This document shows, in pieces, positions 7,629 to 16,847 of a stretch of 64,000 bases of DNA. Where the stretch lies: assembly GCF_014699115.1 (NCBI RefSeq), contig NZ_JACXAD010000012.1:88291-152290 (forward strand), read 5' to 3'. The position numbers were made by a program, and so were the translations under genes. Position 1 is the stretch's first letter. The number at the start of each line of letters is the position of its first letter. This DNA is from Hymenobacter montanus (lineage in GTDB: Bacteria > Bacteroidota > Bacteroidia > Cytophagales > Hymenobacteraceae). The notes below the pieces were generated by a model. It had not been told where the DNA came from and searched no databases. It saw only the letters and a program-made list of their open reading frames with translations.

Positions 7629-9372
7629 AAAAAGCGGCTTTCACCGCGGCGCGGTAGTCCTCAAAGAAAGCGGCGTTGGTCTTGCTGTCGGTCATCACTT
7701 CCAGCAGGGCCGCGCCACCTTCGGCTGCAAAGAAAACCGGCAACGCGGCTTCCAGTTCGTCGAACGAGGCAACGGAGAAGTAGCGCAGGCCAAAATCTCG
7801 GGCCGTGTTCTCGGCCGTGAGCAGCTGGCGCGTCTCAAAAAACTCGTCCAGCTCCGGCTGCTGCCGCGGCCCGTCGATGATGCGGAAGATGCCACCGCCG
7901 TGGTTGTTGAAGAGCACCACCCGCAGGTTGGGGGTGGGGTAGTTGTGCCAGAAGGCGTTGCGGTCGTAGAAAAACGCCACGTCGCCGGTGAGCAGAACCA
8001 CCGGTCGGTGGGGCTGAGCCAGAGCCGCCCCTACAGCCGTGGAGTTGCAGCCATCGATGCCACTGGTGCCGCGGTTGGCGAAAACTTCAATTTGCCGGCC
8101 CGGCGGAATGCCCAGAATGTTGGCGTAGCGCACGGCCATGCTGTTGGCCAGGTGCAGGGCCGTAGTACCCGGCAGAGCCGCCAAAGCATGACGGAAGGCC
8201 GAGAACTCGTTGAATGGCTGGGTGCCGTCGGAGAAGAAGTTTTTGAGAAAATCAACCGCTTTGACTTCAGCTTGCTGCCAAGCCGTGAAGTAAGCCGACC
8301 GCGGTTGTGGAACTGCTTCAGCCCAACGCTCAAGCAGTTTGGTTGGGTCCGTACGTACCAAATGAGTTAGCGAACGGAAAGTATCCGGTGCGACGCCTAC
8401 GGGCTGCAGGTGCCAATGAGAGGCCGGGTTTGCTTCCCGCAGAAATAGCTTGAGTGCTTTGGATATAAGGGAGTTGCCAAGCGTGATGAGTAAATGAGGC
8501 CGCAACTCTAGTTTGCGCGGAGCGCCCAAGCCAGCCAGTGAAATATCGTGATGACTAATGAAGGCCGGCATTCCTTGCGCCGCGTCGATTTCCAGATTTG
8601 AGATGGCATCACCAATAACAGGAATCGATAAGTTCTTGGAAACTTTTTGTAAAGCAGCTACCAATTGAGGCTTATGACCGATTTGCCCTACGACGATGGT
8701 AACCTGATGCTTGCGTTTTAATGCCGAGAATAAATCAGGTAAATCACTGCCCGCACGAACGGTAAGAGAAGGTACTTCCCGAATAATCTTCACATCCTTC
8801 TCATACCGAATTTCCTCCCCAGCCTTCGGGTAAAACGGCTCCCGCAGCGGCACGTTCACCTGCACCGGCCCGGCGGGGGCGGCCTGCGCCAGGTTAATTG
8901 CCTCGTTCACAATTCGCGCCGAATGCCACTTGGCATCGGCCGCCGAGGTGTCAACCGGGAACTCAAACTCGCCCTTGGCGTGCGCTCCGTAAAGGTTACG
9001 CTGCCGAATCGTCTGCCCATCGAGCTGGTCTATCCATTCCGGCGGCCGGTCGGCGGTAAAAACCACCAGCGGAACGTGCTGGAAAAAAGCCTCGGCCACG
9101 GCCGGGGCATAGTTTAGCCCGGCCGTTCCCGAGGTGCACACCAGCGCCACTGCCCGCCGCTGCGCCTGCGCGATGCCGAGGCCAATAAAGGCGGCGGCCC
9201 GCTCATCGGGTACCACCCGCACCGTCAGGCTAGGGTGGCGGGCAAAGGCCAGCGTAAGGGGCGCCGAGCGCGAGCCGGGCGAGAGCACCACGTCGGTAAT
9301 CCCGTGCTGAGCGCAGATTTCGGCGATGTTATAAACGGCCTGCATGTTCATTCCACAATTATCAATTAACAT
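7627..9372 (-). CDS. menD: SEPHCHC synthase (MenD)
   Basis: Thiamine-diphosphate enzyme that joins isochorismate and 2-oxoglutarate in the first committed step of menaquinone synthesis. The protein has 581 residues from the ATG at 9372, or 574 from 9351, or 572 from 9345 (MQAVYNI). Starts at 9351 or 9345 fit the family N-terminus better. Visible landmarks are LSPGSRSAPLTLAFARHP near the N-terminus, the glutamate-bearing PDERAAAFIGLG, and the C-terminal cofactor region GTSGIDGCNSTAVGAALA and LLTGDVAFFYDRNAFW. It lies between menF and menB, all on the minus strand. Confidence 0.96.
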   Translation of the reverse strand: MLIDNCGMNMQAVYNIAEICAQHGITDVVLSPGSRSAPLTLAFARHPSLTVRVVPDERAAAFIGLGIAQAQRRAVALVCTSGTAGLNYAPAVAEAFFQHVPLVVFTADRPPEWIDQLDGQTIRQRNLYGAHAKGEFEFPVDTSAADAKWHSARIVNEAINLAQAAPAGPVQVNVPLREPFYPKAGEEIRYEKDVKIIREVPSLTVRAGSDLPDLFSALKRKHQVTIVVGQIGHKPQLVAALQKVSKNLSIPVIGDAISNLEIDAAQGMPAFISHHDISLAGLGAPRKLELRPHLLITLGNSLISKALKLFLREANPASHWHLQPVGVAPDTFRSLTHLVRTDPTKLLERWAEAVPQPRSAYFTAWQQAEVKAVDFLKNFFSDGTQPFNEFSAFRHALAALPGTTALHLANSMAVRYANILGIPPGRQIEVFANRGTSGIDGCNSTAVGAALAQPHRPVVLLTGDVAFFYDRNAFWHNYPTPNLRVVLFNNHGGGIFRIIDGPRQQPELDEFFETRQLLTAENTARDFGLRYFSVASFDELEAALPVFFAAEGGAALLEVMTDSKTNAAFFEDYRAAVKAAF

Positions 9373-9456
9373 TTAGAGGCCGGAGCCGAACCAGGCAGTA
9401 AAAAGGAGGAAGAGCGCCAAAGCAAAAGGGCTACAGGGATGGAAGCTGTTTACTGA

Positions 9457-10686
9457 CTAGATGACGCTGCCTACGGTGCGCAGTTTCATTTGGGTTTCCT
9501 GCCACTCCCGGGCCGGGTCCGAATCCACGGTGAGGCCGGTGCCGGCGTAGAGGATGGCTTCTTCGGCGCGCAGCTGCAGGCAGCGCAGGTTCACGTAGAG
9601 GCGGGCGATGCCCGGTGCGGCCACGTTCACCGGCCCCAGAAAGCCGCTGTAGTAAGCGCGGTCGTACCCTTCGTGTGCTTGGATGAATTGCAGCGCGGCG
9701 GCTTTCGGCATGCCACCCACGGCCGAGGTGGGGTGCAGCAGCCGCAGCATGTCGGTACCCAGCGAGGGGAACGGCACGTGCCGGAGATTCACCTCAAAGT
9801 CGGTACGCAGGTGCAGTAGCTGGCCCGCGATCACCGTCCGGGGCCCCGTTTCGTGGTATTCGCGCAGGCGCAACTGCTTGAAGCAATTCACGATGTAGCG
9901 GGCCACCAGGGCTTGCTCCTCAATCTCCTTTTGGCGCCAGATGGCCGTGCGCGGGCTTACATCCGGCGTAAGCGGCTGAGTGCCGGCCAGGGCCATGGTG
10001 CGGAAAATACCATCGGCCGATACTTCGGCCAGCACTTCCGGGGTGGCGCCCAGCCAGGTGCCCACGCCCGGCACGCTCACCAACGACACGAAGGCCCGGG
10101 GGTACTCCTGAGTTAGCTCCATAAAGGCCCCCAGCGGGTCGAAGCCGGGCGGCAGCCGGCGGCGGGCCGCCCGCGAGGTCACCACTTTCACCACTTCCTG
10201 GGCTTCGATGGCCGCTACGCCGGTGCGCACCAGCCGGGTGTATTCGGCCTCGGTGGCGGCGTGGGGCACGGGTTGCGCGCTGTGGTGCCAGCTCAGGGAG
10301 GCGGCCGGAGTAGTGGCCAGCCACGCCGTCAGGGCCGGCACCAGATCGCGGGCCGCCGCGGCTACGGGTACCGTGTCGGGCCGGGCGAGGTCGTAGAGCA
10401 CGTCGGCGGGCAGAAACAGGGCCGGATTGTGGTCGGAGTCGCGGAACGGGAAGAAGGCAAAGCCCGCCGGCGCCTGGGCGTCGAGGGCGGGCGGCAAGCC
10501 GGTGTACGCCGCTTCCAGGGAGCGGGCCACCAGCAGGCGGGCATGCTCAGCGCCGGGCTCGCGCCACAGGGCCAGGGGGCGGCCGGTGCGCAGGGCCCCG
10601 GCCACCAGGTGGCGCAGCCGGGCCCGGGTGTCGAGGCCCGCGGCCACGGCCGGCCAGCGGAGGTAGCGGGGTTCGCTGGTGGGCAT
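9457..10686 (-). CDS. menF: Isochorismate synthase (MenF)
   Basis: Chorismate-binding enzyme converting chorismate to isochorismate, the entry to menaquinone synthesis. The 409-residue protein has EVVKVVTSRAARR, FRTMALAGTQPL, KEIEEQALVARYI and HPTSAVGGMPKAAALQF, the usual metal- and chorismate-binding blocks. Its start overlaps the stop of the preceding thioesterase gene by 1 nt, so the two are translationally coupled; menD follows after 84 nt. A siderophore-type isochorismate synthase (EntC) is excluded in practice by the men context. Confidence 0.94.
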   Translation of the reverse strand: MPTSEPRYLRWPAVAAGLDTRARLRHLVAGALRTGRPLALWREPGAEHARLLVARSLEAAYTGLPPALDAQAPAGFAFFPFRDSDHNPALFLPADVLYDLARPDTVPVAAAARDLVPALTAWLATTPAASLSWHHSAQPVPHAATEAEYTRLVRTGVAAIEAQEVVKVVTSRAARRRLPPGFDPLGAFMELTQEYPRAFVSLVSVPGVGTWLGATPEVLAEVSADGIFRTMALAGTQPLTPDVSPRTAIWRQKEIEEQALVARYIVNCFKQLRLREYHETGPRTVIAGQLLHLRTDFEVNLRHVPFPSLGTDMLRLLHPTSAVGGMPKAAALQFIQAHEGYDRAYYSGFLGPVNVAAPGIARLYVNLRCLQLRAEEAILYAGTGLTVDSDPAREWQETQMKLRTVGSVI

Positions 10687-11117
10687 CAGGTCGTTCTTTC
10701 GGCGGCGGGCAAGTCAATCACCGCCATGGTGATGCGGCTGATGCACACCAGCGCGCCCGTTTCCTCGTGGCTGATGCGAATTTCCCAAACCTGGGTGCTG
10801 CGGCCCACGTGCACGGGGGTGGCGCGGCCCCGCACCCAGCCCTCGCGCACGCCCTTGAGGTGATTGGCATTGATTTCCAGCCCCACGCAGGCCTGCTTGG
10901 TGCGGTCGACGCGCAGAGCGGCGGCGAGGCTGCCCAGGGTTTCGGCCAGGGCGACGGAGGCCCCGCCGTGCAGCAGGCCCGCGGGTTGGTGGGTGCGGCC
11001 ATCCACCGGCATGCGGCCTTCGAGGTAGTCGGCCGTTACCTCGGTTATTTCTATGCCAAGGGCATCGACCAGGGTGGGGCGGGAGGCCGTCCAACGCTGA
11101 ACTTCTTGCAGAGTCAT
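10686..11117 (-). CDS. menI: Hotdog thioesterase, likely DHNA-CoA hydrolase
   Basis: The 143-residue PaaI/YbgC-like protein has the hotdog signature GLLHGGASVALAETLGSLA (about 49-67), where the glutamate is the likely catalytic residue. It starts the men gene run and overlaps menF by 1 nt. In other bacteria a hotdog protein of this type releases 1,4-dihydroxy-2-naphthoate from its CoA ester, the step after MenB. The fold is clear from sequence; the specific substrate and the symbol are inferred from position. Confidence 0.78.
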   Translation of the reverse strand: MTLQEVQRWTASRPTLVDALGIEITEVTADYLEGRMPVDGRTHQPAGLLHGGASVALAETLGSLAAALRVDRTKQACVGLEINANHLKGVREGWVRGRATPVHVGRSTQVWEIRISHEETGALVCISRITMAVIDLPAAERTT

Positions 11118-11216
11118 GGTGCTGGTTGGGGAGCTAGTGGTTGAGGGCTAGCGGTTAGTACGAGTACTCATTGAAAAACAGTTGCTGGAAACGCGGGAAC
11201 AAGTAGCTAACCAACA

Positions 11217-11936
11217 ATGAACCACTGGCTACCAACCACTCCCGCTCAAACTTCGTACTTCGATGAATTGTTGACGTATCGTTGCGCAAAACTACCACCT
11301 AACGTGAGGCCCCGGACCATCTTTCTTCTGCGCCACGGCCAGACCGACTTTAACGTGCAGGGCATCGTGCAGGGCAGCGGAGTCGATTCGAGCCTGAACG
11401 ACACCGGCCGGCACCAGGCCGCCCAGTTCTTCGCGGCCTACGGCCACGTGCCATTCGATAAAATATACACCTCTACCCTGCGCCGTACCCGCGAGTCGGT
11501 CCAGCATTTCCTGGACGCCGGCCGGCCCCACGAAGCCCACGCCGGCCTCAACGAAATCAGTTGGGGTGTGCGCGAGGGCACCCCCATCACCCTGGAGGAG
11601 GATGCCGAATACCGCCAGGTACTGGCCGACTGGGGCGCCGGCCGCACCAACGAGCGCCTGCCGGGCGGCGAAAGCCCCGACGAAGTAGCTGCCCGCCAAC
11701 GCCCCTTTATTGAGCTGCTGAAATCCCGACCCGACGAACAGAAGGTTCTTGTCTGCATGCACGGCCGGGCCCTGCGCGTGCTGCTCTGCCAGTTGCTGAA
11801 CTATCCGCTCCGCTGCATGGAGGGGTTTGAGCACAGCAACTTATGCCTGTACAAGCTGGAGTTCACCGGCACGATGTTCACGGTGAAAAATTTCCTGGAT
11901 ATCTCACATTTACAGGTGTCCGCCGAAGCCCCGTAG
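11217..11936 (+). CDS. Histidine phosphatase family protein
   Basis: The 239-residue protein has the phosphohistidine motif FLLRHGQTDFN (about 37-47) and the second histidine in VLVCMHGRALRVLL. Spacing matches cofactor-independent phosphoglycerate-mutase-like phosphatases. The N-terminal 35 residues are extra and the true start may be further in. It is divergent from the men genes and followed by the pdhC promoter. The substrate cannot be told: these enzymes act on sugar phosphates, nucleotides or ribazole phosphate. The cobalamin-specific member is the separate gene at 48035-48607. Confidence 0.85.
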   Translation: MNHWLPTTPAQTSYFDELLTYRCAKLPPNVRPRTIFLLRHGQTDFNVQGIVQGSGVDSSLNDTGRHQAAQFFAAYGHVPFDKIYTSTLRRTRESVQHFLDAGRPHEAHAGLNEISWGVREGTPITLEEDAEYRQVLADWGAGRTNERLPGGESPDEVAARQRPFIELLKSRPDEQKVLVCMHGRALRVLLCQLLNYPLRCMEGFEHSNLCLYKLEFTGTMFTVKNFLDISHLQVSAEAP

Positions 11937-11984
11937 ATCGGCCGGAAATCATTCCGCGAATTCATCGGGCTTCCGCCAAGATTA

Positions 11985-12019
11985 TTTGAATGCCTGCAAA
12001 TAATTTCCGACTAATTTTG
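11985..12019 (+). promoter_or_regulatory. Candidate Bacteroidota promoter for pdhC
   Basis: TTTG at 11985-11988 and TAATTTTG at 12012-12019 match the -33 and -7 elements (TTTG, TAnnTTTG) with a 23-nt spacer. The pdhC ATG follows 29 nt later. Confidence 0.55.
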
Positions 12020-12048
12020 GCCTCCTCAATTCAAGCGCGACAAATCCC

Positions 12049-13770
12049 ATGGCCGAAATCATAAAAATGCCCAAAATGAGTGACACGATGACCGAAGGGA
12101 CCATCGCGGCCTGGCTCAAGAAAGTGGGCGATAAAGTGAAGTCCGGTGATATCCTGGCCGAAGTCGAGACCGACAAGGCCACCATGGAGCTCGAGAACTA
12201 CGAAGACGGCACTTTGCTCTACATTGGGCCGAAAGAGCAGGAATCCGTGGCCGTCGACGGAGTACTGGCCATTGTTGGCAAGGAGGGTGAAGACTTCTCC
12301 GCCCTGCTGGCCCAGGCTCAGGGCGGCCCCCCGCCTGCCGAAGCCCCCAAGGCTGCCGCCCCCGCTCCCGCGCCGGAAGCCACTCCGGCCCCCAAAGCCG
12401 CCGCTCCTGCGGCTCCTGCGCCGGCCGCCCCCGCGAATGGCAAGAAGGCTACCGTGGTGCGCATGCCCAAAATGAGCGACACGATGACCGAAGGGACCAT
12501 CGCCGCCTGGCTGAAAAAAGTGGGTGATAAAGTAAAATCGGGCGATGTACTGGCCGAAGTCGAGACTGACAAGGCCACCATGGAACTGGAAAATTACGAA
12601 GACGGCACCCTGCTCTACACGGGCCCCAAGGCCGGGGAGGCCGTGGCCGTCGACGGCATCCTGGCCATCATTGGTGAGGAAGGAGCCGATATTCAAGCCC
12701 TGCTGGGGGGGCAAAGCGGTGGGGCTGCGCCCGCTGCCGCGCCCGCCGAAACCCCGGCAGTCGACGCCGCTCCAGCCCCGTCGGTCGCTGCCGCGGCGGC
12801 TCCCGCCCAGTCAGGGTCCGCTGCGCCGGGTGGCCGCATCCTGGCCTCCCCGCTGGCCCGGAGCATCGCCAAAGAAAAAGGCATCAACCTCGCCCAGGTG
12901 GTTGGGAGCGGCGATAACGGCCGCATCGTGCAGCGCGACGTGGAGAACTTCCAGCCCGGCGCGGCTACGCCTCAGTCCGTGCCGGCGCTCCAGACGCCTG
13001 CGCCACCAACGGCTCCGGCGGCTCCAGCCTCGTCGGCTCCCCCGGCGGGCCAACCAGCTACCAGCCTGCAACAACCCGCCGCGGCCGCCGGCGCCTACAC
13101 CGATACGCCCGTGTCGCAGATGCGCAAGGTGATTGCCAAGCGCCTCTCCGAGAGCTTGTTTACGGCGCCGCATTTCTATCTCACGATGGAAATCAGCATG
13201 GACCAGGCCATTGAAGCGCGCGGCCGGCTCAACGAGCTGTCGCCGGTAAAGCTTTCCTTCAATGATCTGGTGCTGAAAGCCGCCGCCGTGGCCTTGCGCC
13301 AGCATCCGGTCGTGAATTCCTCGTGGCTGGGCGATAAAATCCGGCAGAACCACGTCATCAACATCGGCGTGGCCGTGGCTGTCGATGAGGGCCTGCTGGT
13401 ACCCGTAATTCGTAATGCCGACCAGAAAGGCCTTTCGCAAATTGCCAATGAGGTGAAAGAGCTGGCCGGCAAAGCCAAAACCAAGAAGTTGCAGCCCGCC
13501 GAGTGGGAGGGGAGCACCTTCACGATTTCCAACCTGGGCATGTTTGGCATCGACGAGTTCACGGCCATCATCAACCCGCCCGACGCCTGCATTCTGGCCG
13601 TGGGCGGCATCAAGCAAACGCCCGTCGTGAAGGATGGCCAAATCGTAGTCGGCAACCTCATGAAAGTGACCCTGAGCTGCGACCATCGCGTGGTAGATGG
13701 CGCCACCGGCGCCGCGTTCCTCCAGACTCTAAAAGGGCTGTTGGAAGACCCCATGCGGATGCTCATTTAA
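12049..13770 (+). CDS. pdhC: Pyruvate dehydrogenase E2, dihydrolipoamide acetyltransferase
   Basis: Core acyltransferase of the pyruvate dehydrogenase complex: takes an acetyl group on lipoate and passes it to CoA. The 573 residues hold two N-terminal lipoyl domains (lipoyl lysines K43 and K175, both in ETDKATMEL), joined by Ala/Pro linkers. A peripheral-subunit-binding domain follows at about 266-301 (ASPLARSIAKEKGINLAQV), then another Ala/Pro linker and the catalytic domain (from about 345) with DHRVVDGATG at 545-554, H546 being the active-site residue. The two lipoyl domains are nearly identical in DNA as well, a sign of recent duplication or conversion. No E1 or E3 gene lies beside it here. 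A terminator follows. Confidence 0.95.
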   Translation: MAEIIKMPKMSDTMTEGTIAAWLKKVGDKVKSGDILAEVETDKATMELENYEDGTLLYIGPKEQESVAVDGVLAIVGKEGEDFSALLAQAQGGPPPAEAPKAAAPAPAPEATPAPKAAAPAAPAPAAPANGKKATVVRMPKMSDTMTEGTIAAWLKKVGDKVKSGDVLAEVETDKATMELENYEDGTLLYTGPKAGEAVAVDGILAIIGEEGADIQALLGGQSGGAAPAAAPAETPAVDAAPAPSVAAAAAPAQSGSAAPGGRILASPLARSIAKEKGINLAQVVGSGDNGRIVQRDVENFQPGAATPQSVPALQTPAPPTAPAAPASSAPPAGQPATSLQQPAAAAGAYTDTPVSQMRKVIAKRLSESLFTAPHFYLTMEISMDQAIEARGRLNELSPVKLSFNDLVLKAAAVALRQHPVVNSSWLGDKIRQNHVINIGVAVAVDEGLLVPVIRNADQKGLSQIANEVKELAGKAKTKKLQPAEWEGSTFTISNLGMFGIDEFTAIINPPDACILAVGGIKQTPVVKDGQIVVGNLMKVTLSCDHRVVDGATGAAFLQTLKGLLEDPMRMLI

Positions 13771-13790
13771 GCCTTAACGAAGTACATATC

Positions 13791-13833
13791 AAAAACCAGC
13801 CCCAGCCAGTGTGGACCCCGGGCTGGTTTTTTT
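13791..13833 (+). terminator. Terminator of pdhC
   Basis: AAAAACCAGCCC pairs with GGGCTGGTTTTT, with seven T residues at the end of the stem, 20 nt after the pdhC stop. Confidence 0.88.
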
Positions 13834-14088
13834 GTGCTCCAGAGCCCGGGGTATGGTCGTAACAGGGATGGAGCTTAGGAAGCAAGCTCTGTGTGCTAAC
13901 TGCTTAACTGGGGATCTCACTCTTTTCAACCGACAGGGCCCTGAAACTGATGGTGCTTGGAGCCCGGTGCAGGTGGGAGCCAGTGGGCAAGGATGGGTTT
14001 GGCTGCTGCAAAAGGCAGGCCCGCTTTTAAGGCGTTTAGCTTCTGCGGGTTATCACTCCCCGCCGCTTGCTCGTTGCGGACGGGGCGG
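13834..14088. other. Non-coding gap between pdhC and hslV
   Basis: About 250 nt after the pdhC terminator. A 97-codon open frame on the plus strand overlaps the terminator and has no protein-like conservation, so I do not count it as a gene. I see no RNA gene. Confidence 0.5.
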
Positions 14089-14116
14089 TTTGGTTAAGTG
14101 GTGAGGCGTAATTTTG
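14089..14116 (+). promoter_or_regulatory. Candidate Bacteroidota promoter for hslV
   Basis: TTTG at 14089-14092 and TAATTTTG at 14109-14116, spacer 16 nt, slightly short for this promoter class. The hslV ATG is 44 nt downstream. Confidence 0.45.
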
Positions 14117-14160
14117 CGCGCTCATTTCGTCGCGCCGCACCAGCGTATTATTTTCTATAA

Positions 14161-14700
14161 ATGACTAGAATTCGTTCTACCACCGTTCTGGGCATTCGCC
14201 ACAACGGTGAGATTGCTCTCGGCGCCGACGGCCAGGCAACCATGGACAAGCACGTGGCCAAGAGCAACGTGCGCAAAATCCGGAAGCTGCAAGACGGCAA
14301 GATCGTGACCGGTTTCGCCGGCTCCACGGCTGATGCCTTTATGCTGCTCGACAAGTTCGACGAAAAGCTCACCAGCTACGGTGGCAACCTCAAGCGGGCC
14401 GCCATCGAACTGGCCAAGGAATGGCGCAAAGATCAATACTTGCGCAAGCTCGAAGCGATGATGGTGGTGGCTGACCGCGATGAACTACTCATCCTCAGCG
14501 GAACCGGCGACGTATTGGAGCCGGACTCCGACGTGGCAGCCATCGGCAGCGGCGCCATGTACGCCCAGGCGGCGGCCCTGGCACTAAAAAAGCACGCTCC
14601 GCATTTATCAGCTCGGCAGATGGTGGAGGATGCCCTGCACATCGCCGCCGACATCTGCATTTACACCAATCATAACCTGATGATTGAGCAGCCCATTTAG
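14161..14700 (+). CDS. hslV: ATP-dependent protease subunit HslV
   Basis: Proteasome-like threonine peptidase that forms a double hexamer and is fed by the HslU ATPase. The 179 residues align over the whole family: STTVLGIRHNG, GADGQATMDKHVAKSNVRK, GFAGSTADAFMLLDKF, AIGSGAMYAQAAALAL and DICIYTNHN. Threonine 7 aligns with the catalytic N-terminal threonine of the E. coli enzyme, so a six-residue propeptide is expected to be removed. No hslU gene lies next to it, so the partner must be elsewhere. A promoter candidate is at 14089-14116. Confidence 0.95.
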   Translation: MTRIRSTTVLGIRHNGEIALGADGQATMDKHVAKSNVRKIRKLQDGKIVTGFAGSTADAFMLLDKFDEKLTSYGGNLKRAAIELAKEWRKDQYLRKLEAMMVVADRDELLILSGTGDVLEPDSDVAAIGSGAMYAQAAALALKKHAPHLSARQMVEDALHIAADICIYTNHNLMIEQPI

Positions 14701-14703
14701 TAC

Positions 14704-14736
14704 TTAGTGCCTGGTGCTTGGTTGTTGGTGCTTGGC
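14704..14736 (+). repeat. TTGGTGCTTGG word repeat, left arm
   Basis: Contains GGTGCTTGGTTGTTGGTGC, built from reiterated GGTGCTTGG and GTTGTT words. It starts 3 nt after the hslV stop codon. An inverted copy lies at 14807-14855, and a third copy in this orientation is at 51279-51324. Confidence 0.8.
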
Positions 14737-14806
14737 ACCAAGCGCTTGCCGCAAAGCCTACTTTTATTTTATCCAGATTAGAATAATCCGGCCCCATGCA
14801 TTGACA

Positions 14807-14855
14807 GCCAAGCACCAAGCACCAACAACCAAGCACCAAAATAACTCAGCACTAA
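14807..14855 (-). repeat. TTGGTGCTTGG word repeat, right arm
   Basis: Inverted copy of 14704-14736 with extra units; on the minus strand it reads TTAGTGC, then GGTGCTTGGTTGTTGGTGC and a further GGTGCTTGG. Both arms begin with TTAGTGC at the outer end. It ends 3 nt before the ATG of the next gene, so the pair exactly fills the gap between hslV and the deoxyhypusine-synthase-like gene. Confidence 0.8.
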
Positions 14856-14858
14856 CAA

Positions 14859-15830
<972 letters not shown>

Positions 15831-15855
15831 GTACCGCCTCTCTCTACCCGGAGCA

Positions 15856-15895
15856 CAAAAACGCCGACTGGATTGCTTTCCAGTCGGCGTTTTTA
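15856..15895. terminator. Bidirectional terminator
   Basis: Long stem AAAAACGCCGACTGGA / TCCAGTCGGCGTTTTT around a short loop. A-rich on the left and T-rich on the right, so it can serve the convergent genes on both sides. Confidence 0.88.
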
Positions 15896-15927
15896 GTTAT
15901 TGTTGGAACGGGGGCCCGAAGACTAGG

Positions 15928-16158
15928 TTATTTCCGGGTTCGGCCCATGCGGTAAGAGTCAACCTGCTGGCGCATTACCGCGAGCAGGGTGCCGTAGCGC
16001 TGTTGGGCTTCTTGTCGGCCTTCGAGGGCCTTGAGGCGCGAGTTGATTAAGTCGGAGAAGTCCTCCACAGAATAGGAACGTTTTGGCGTGCTGGACACGG
16101 GGTGGATAATAATAAAATCAGATAAAATAGTAACTGAGCCTATTGCCCAGCGGCCCAA
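15928..16158 (-). CDS. Small hypothetical protein
   Basis: Open frame of 76 residues from the ATG, or about 57 from a GTG at 16098 (VSSTPKRSYSVEDFSDL). The C-terminal 50 residues are charged and probably helical (INSRLKALEGRQEAQQRYG). No recognised family. The shorter form looks more protein-like because the first 20 residues of the longer form are hydrophobic and arise from AT-rich DNA. It could be a real small gene or chance. Confidence 0.4.
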   Translation of the reverse strand: MGRWAIGSVTILSDFIIIHPVSSTPKRSYSVEDFSDLINSRLKALEGRQEAQQRYGTLLAVMRQQVDSYRMGRTRK

Positions 16159-16174
16159 ACTTAATGCTTAAAAC

Positions 16175-16639
16175 TTAAAAACGAAATAGTGGCCGCGCCG
16201 GATTCCAGATTCCCCACGGAATCATAAGCAGCACGAGGATAAGGGCAATGGCATAGTACGTGAAAGCTCGCCGGTGCTTGAGCGTATCGTCGGGGGCTTT
16301 TTTCGAAAGGCTGCGGCCAACTTGGGCCAGCACCGCGGCCAATAGCATGACGGCGATGTGCTCGACCCCGAAAAAGCGGGCCGTGGGGTCTTTCATCGCC
16401 CCGGCTTGCTTCATGGCGTTGAGGCCCCAGGGGCTTAAACCAAAGTAGAGGCCCAGGCCCAGTAGCACCTGCAAATGCATCGAGCCCACGAAGCTCGCCC
16501 CCATGCCGTTATCAGCTCCCAGGAAGGGCCGCCGGCCGGTCCAACCCACGTAGCCGCGGTAAAGCGCGATGAGGCCAAATATTACCACCAGCCAGCGGGA
16601 CCAGGAGTGCAACACGAGAAGAACGGAGTAAGCAGACAT
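16175..16639 (-). CDS. Four-helix membrane protein with conserved-looking histidines
   Basis: The 154 residues form about four membrane helices (approximately 5-27, 50-68, 88-108, 125-143). Histidines lie near helix ends (HSWSRW at the first helix, SMHLQVLLG in the second, VEHIAVMLL in the third, then KHRRAF). This arrangement resembles small b-type cytochrome-like proteins seen in Bacteroidota, but the heme is only a guess. No neighbour clarifies its role. Confidence 0.7.
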   Translation of the reverse strand: MSAYSVLLVLHSWSRWLVVIFGLIALYRGYVGWTGRRPFLGADNGMGASFVGSMHLQVLLGLGLYFGLSPWGLNAMKQAGAMKDPTARFFGVEHIAVMLLAAVLAQVGRSLSKKAPDDTLKHRRAFTYYAIALILVLLMIPWGIWNPARPLFRF

Positions 16640-16847
16640 GAAAAGGAAAAGGTGAATGAGAATAAAATCAGATAGTTAGTGCACTTTGCTGCTTAAGCGC
16701 CGGTTTGAAGCGCCGGCTCCCGCTTGTCTCGGTGCGCCACGAACATAACAACGAACGGGTAAACGTCGCGCCCTGTCCAAGCTACCCTCGGCACCGCTGG
16801 CCCTGCCCGTCGGGCCTTGAACGCCACCTTTAGAGGCTTAACAAACT

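Noticed and set aside
13811..14104. A 97-codon frame between pdhC and hslV
   Set aside because: It starts inside the pdhC terminator, has no recognisable protein features and no promoter or partner.
14704..14855. CRISPR-like repeats
   Set aside because: The units are short, uneven and inverted, with no spacers of constant length and no cas genes in the window.
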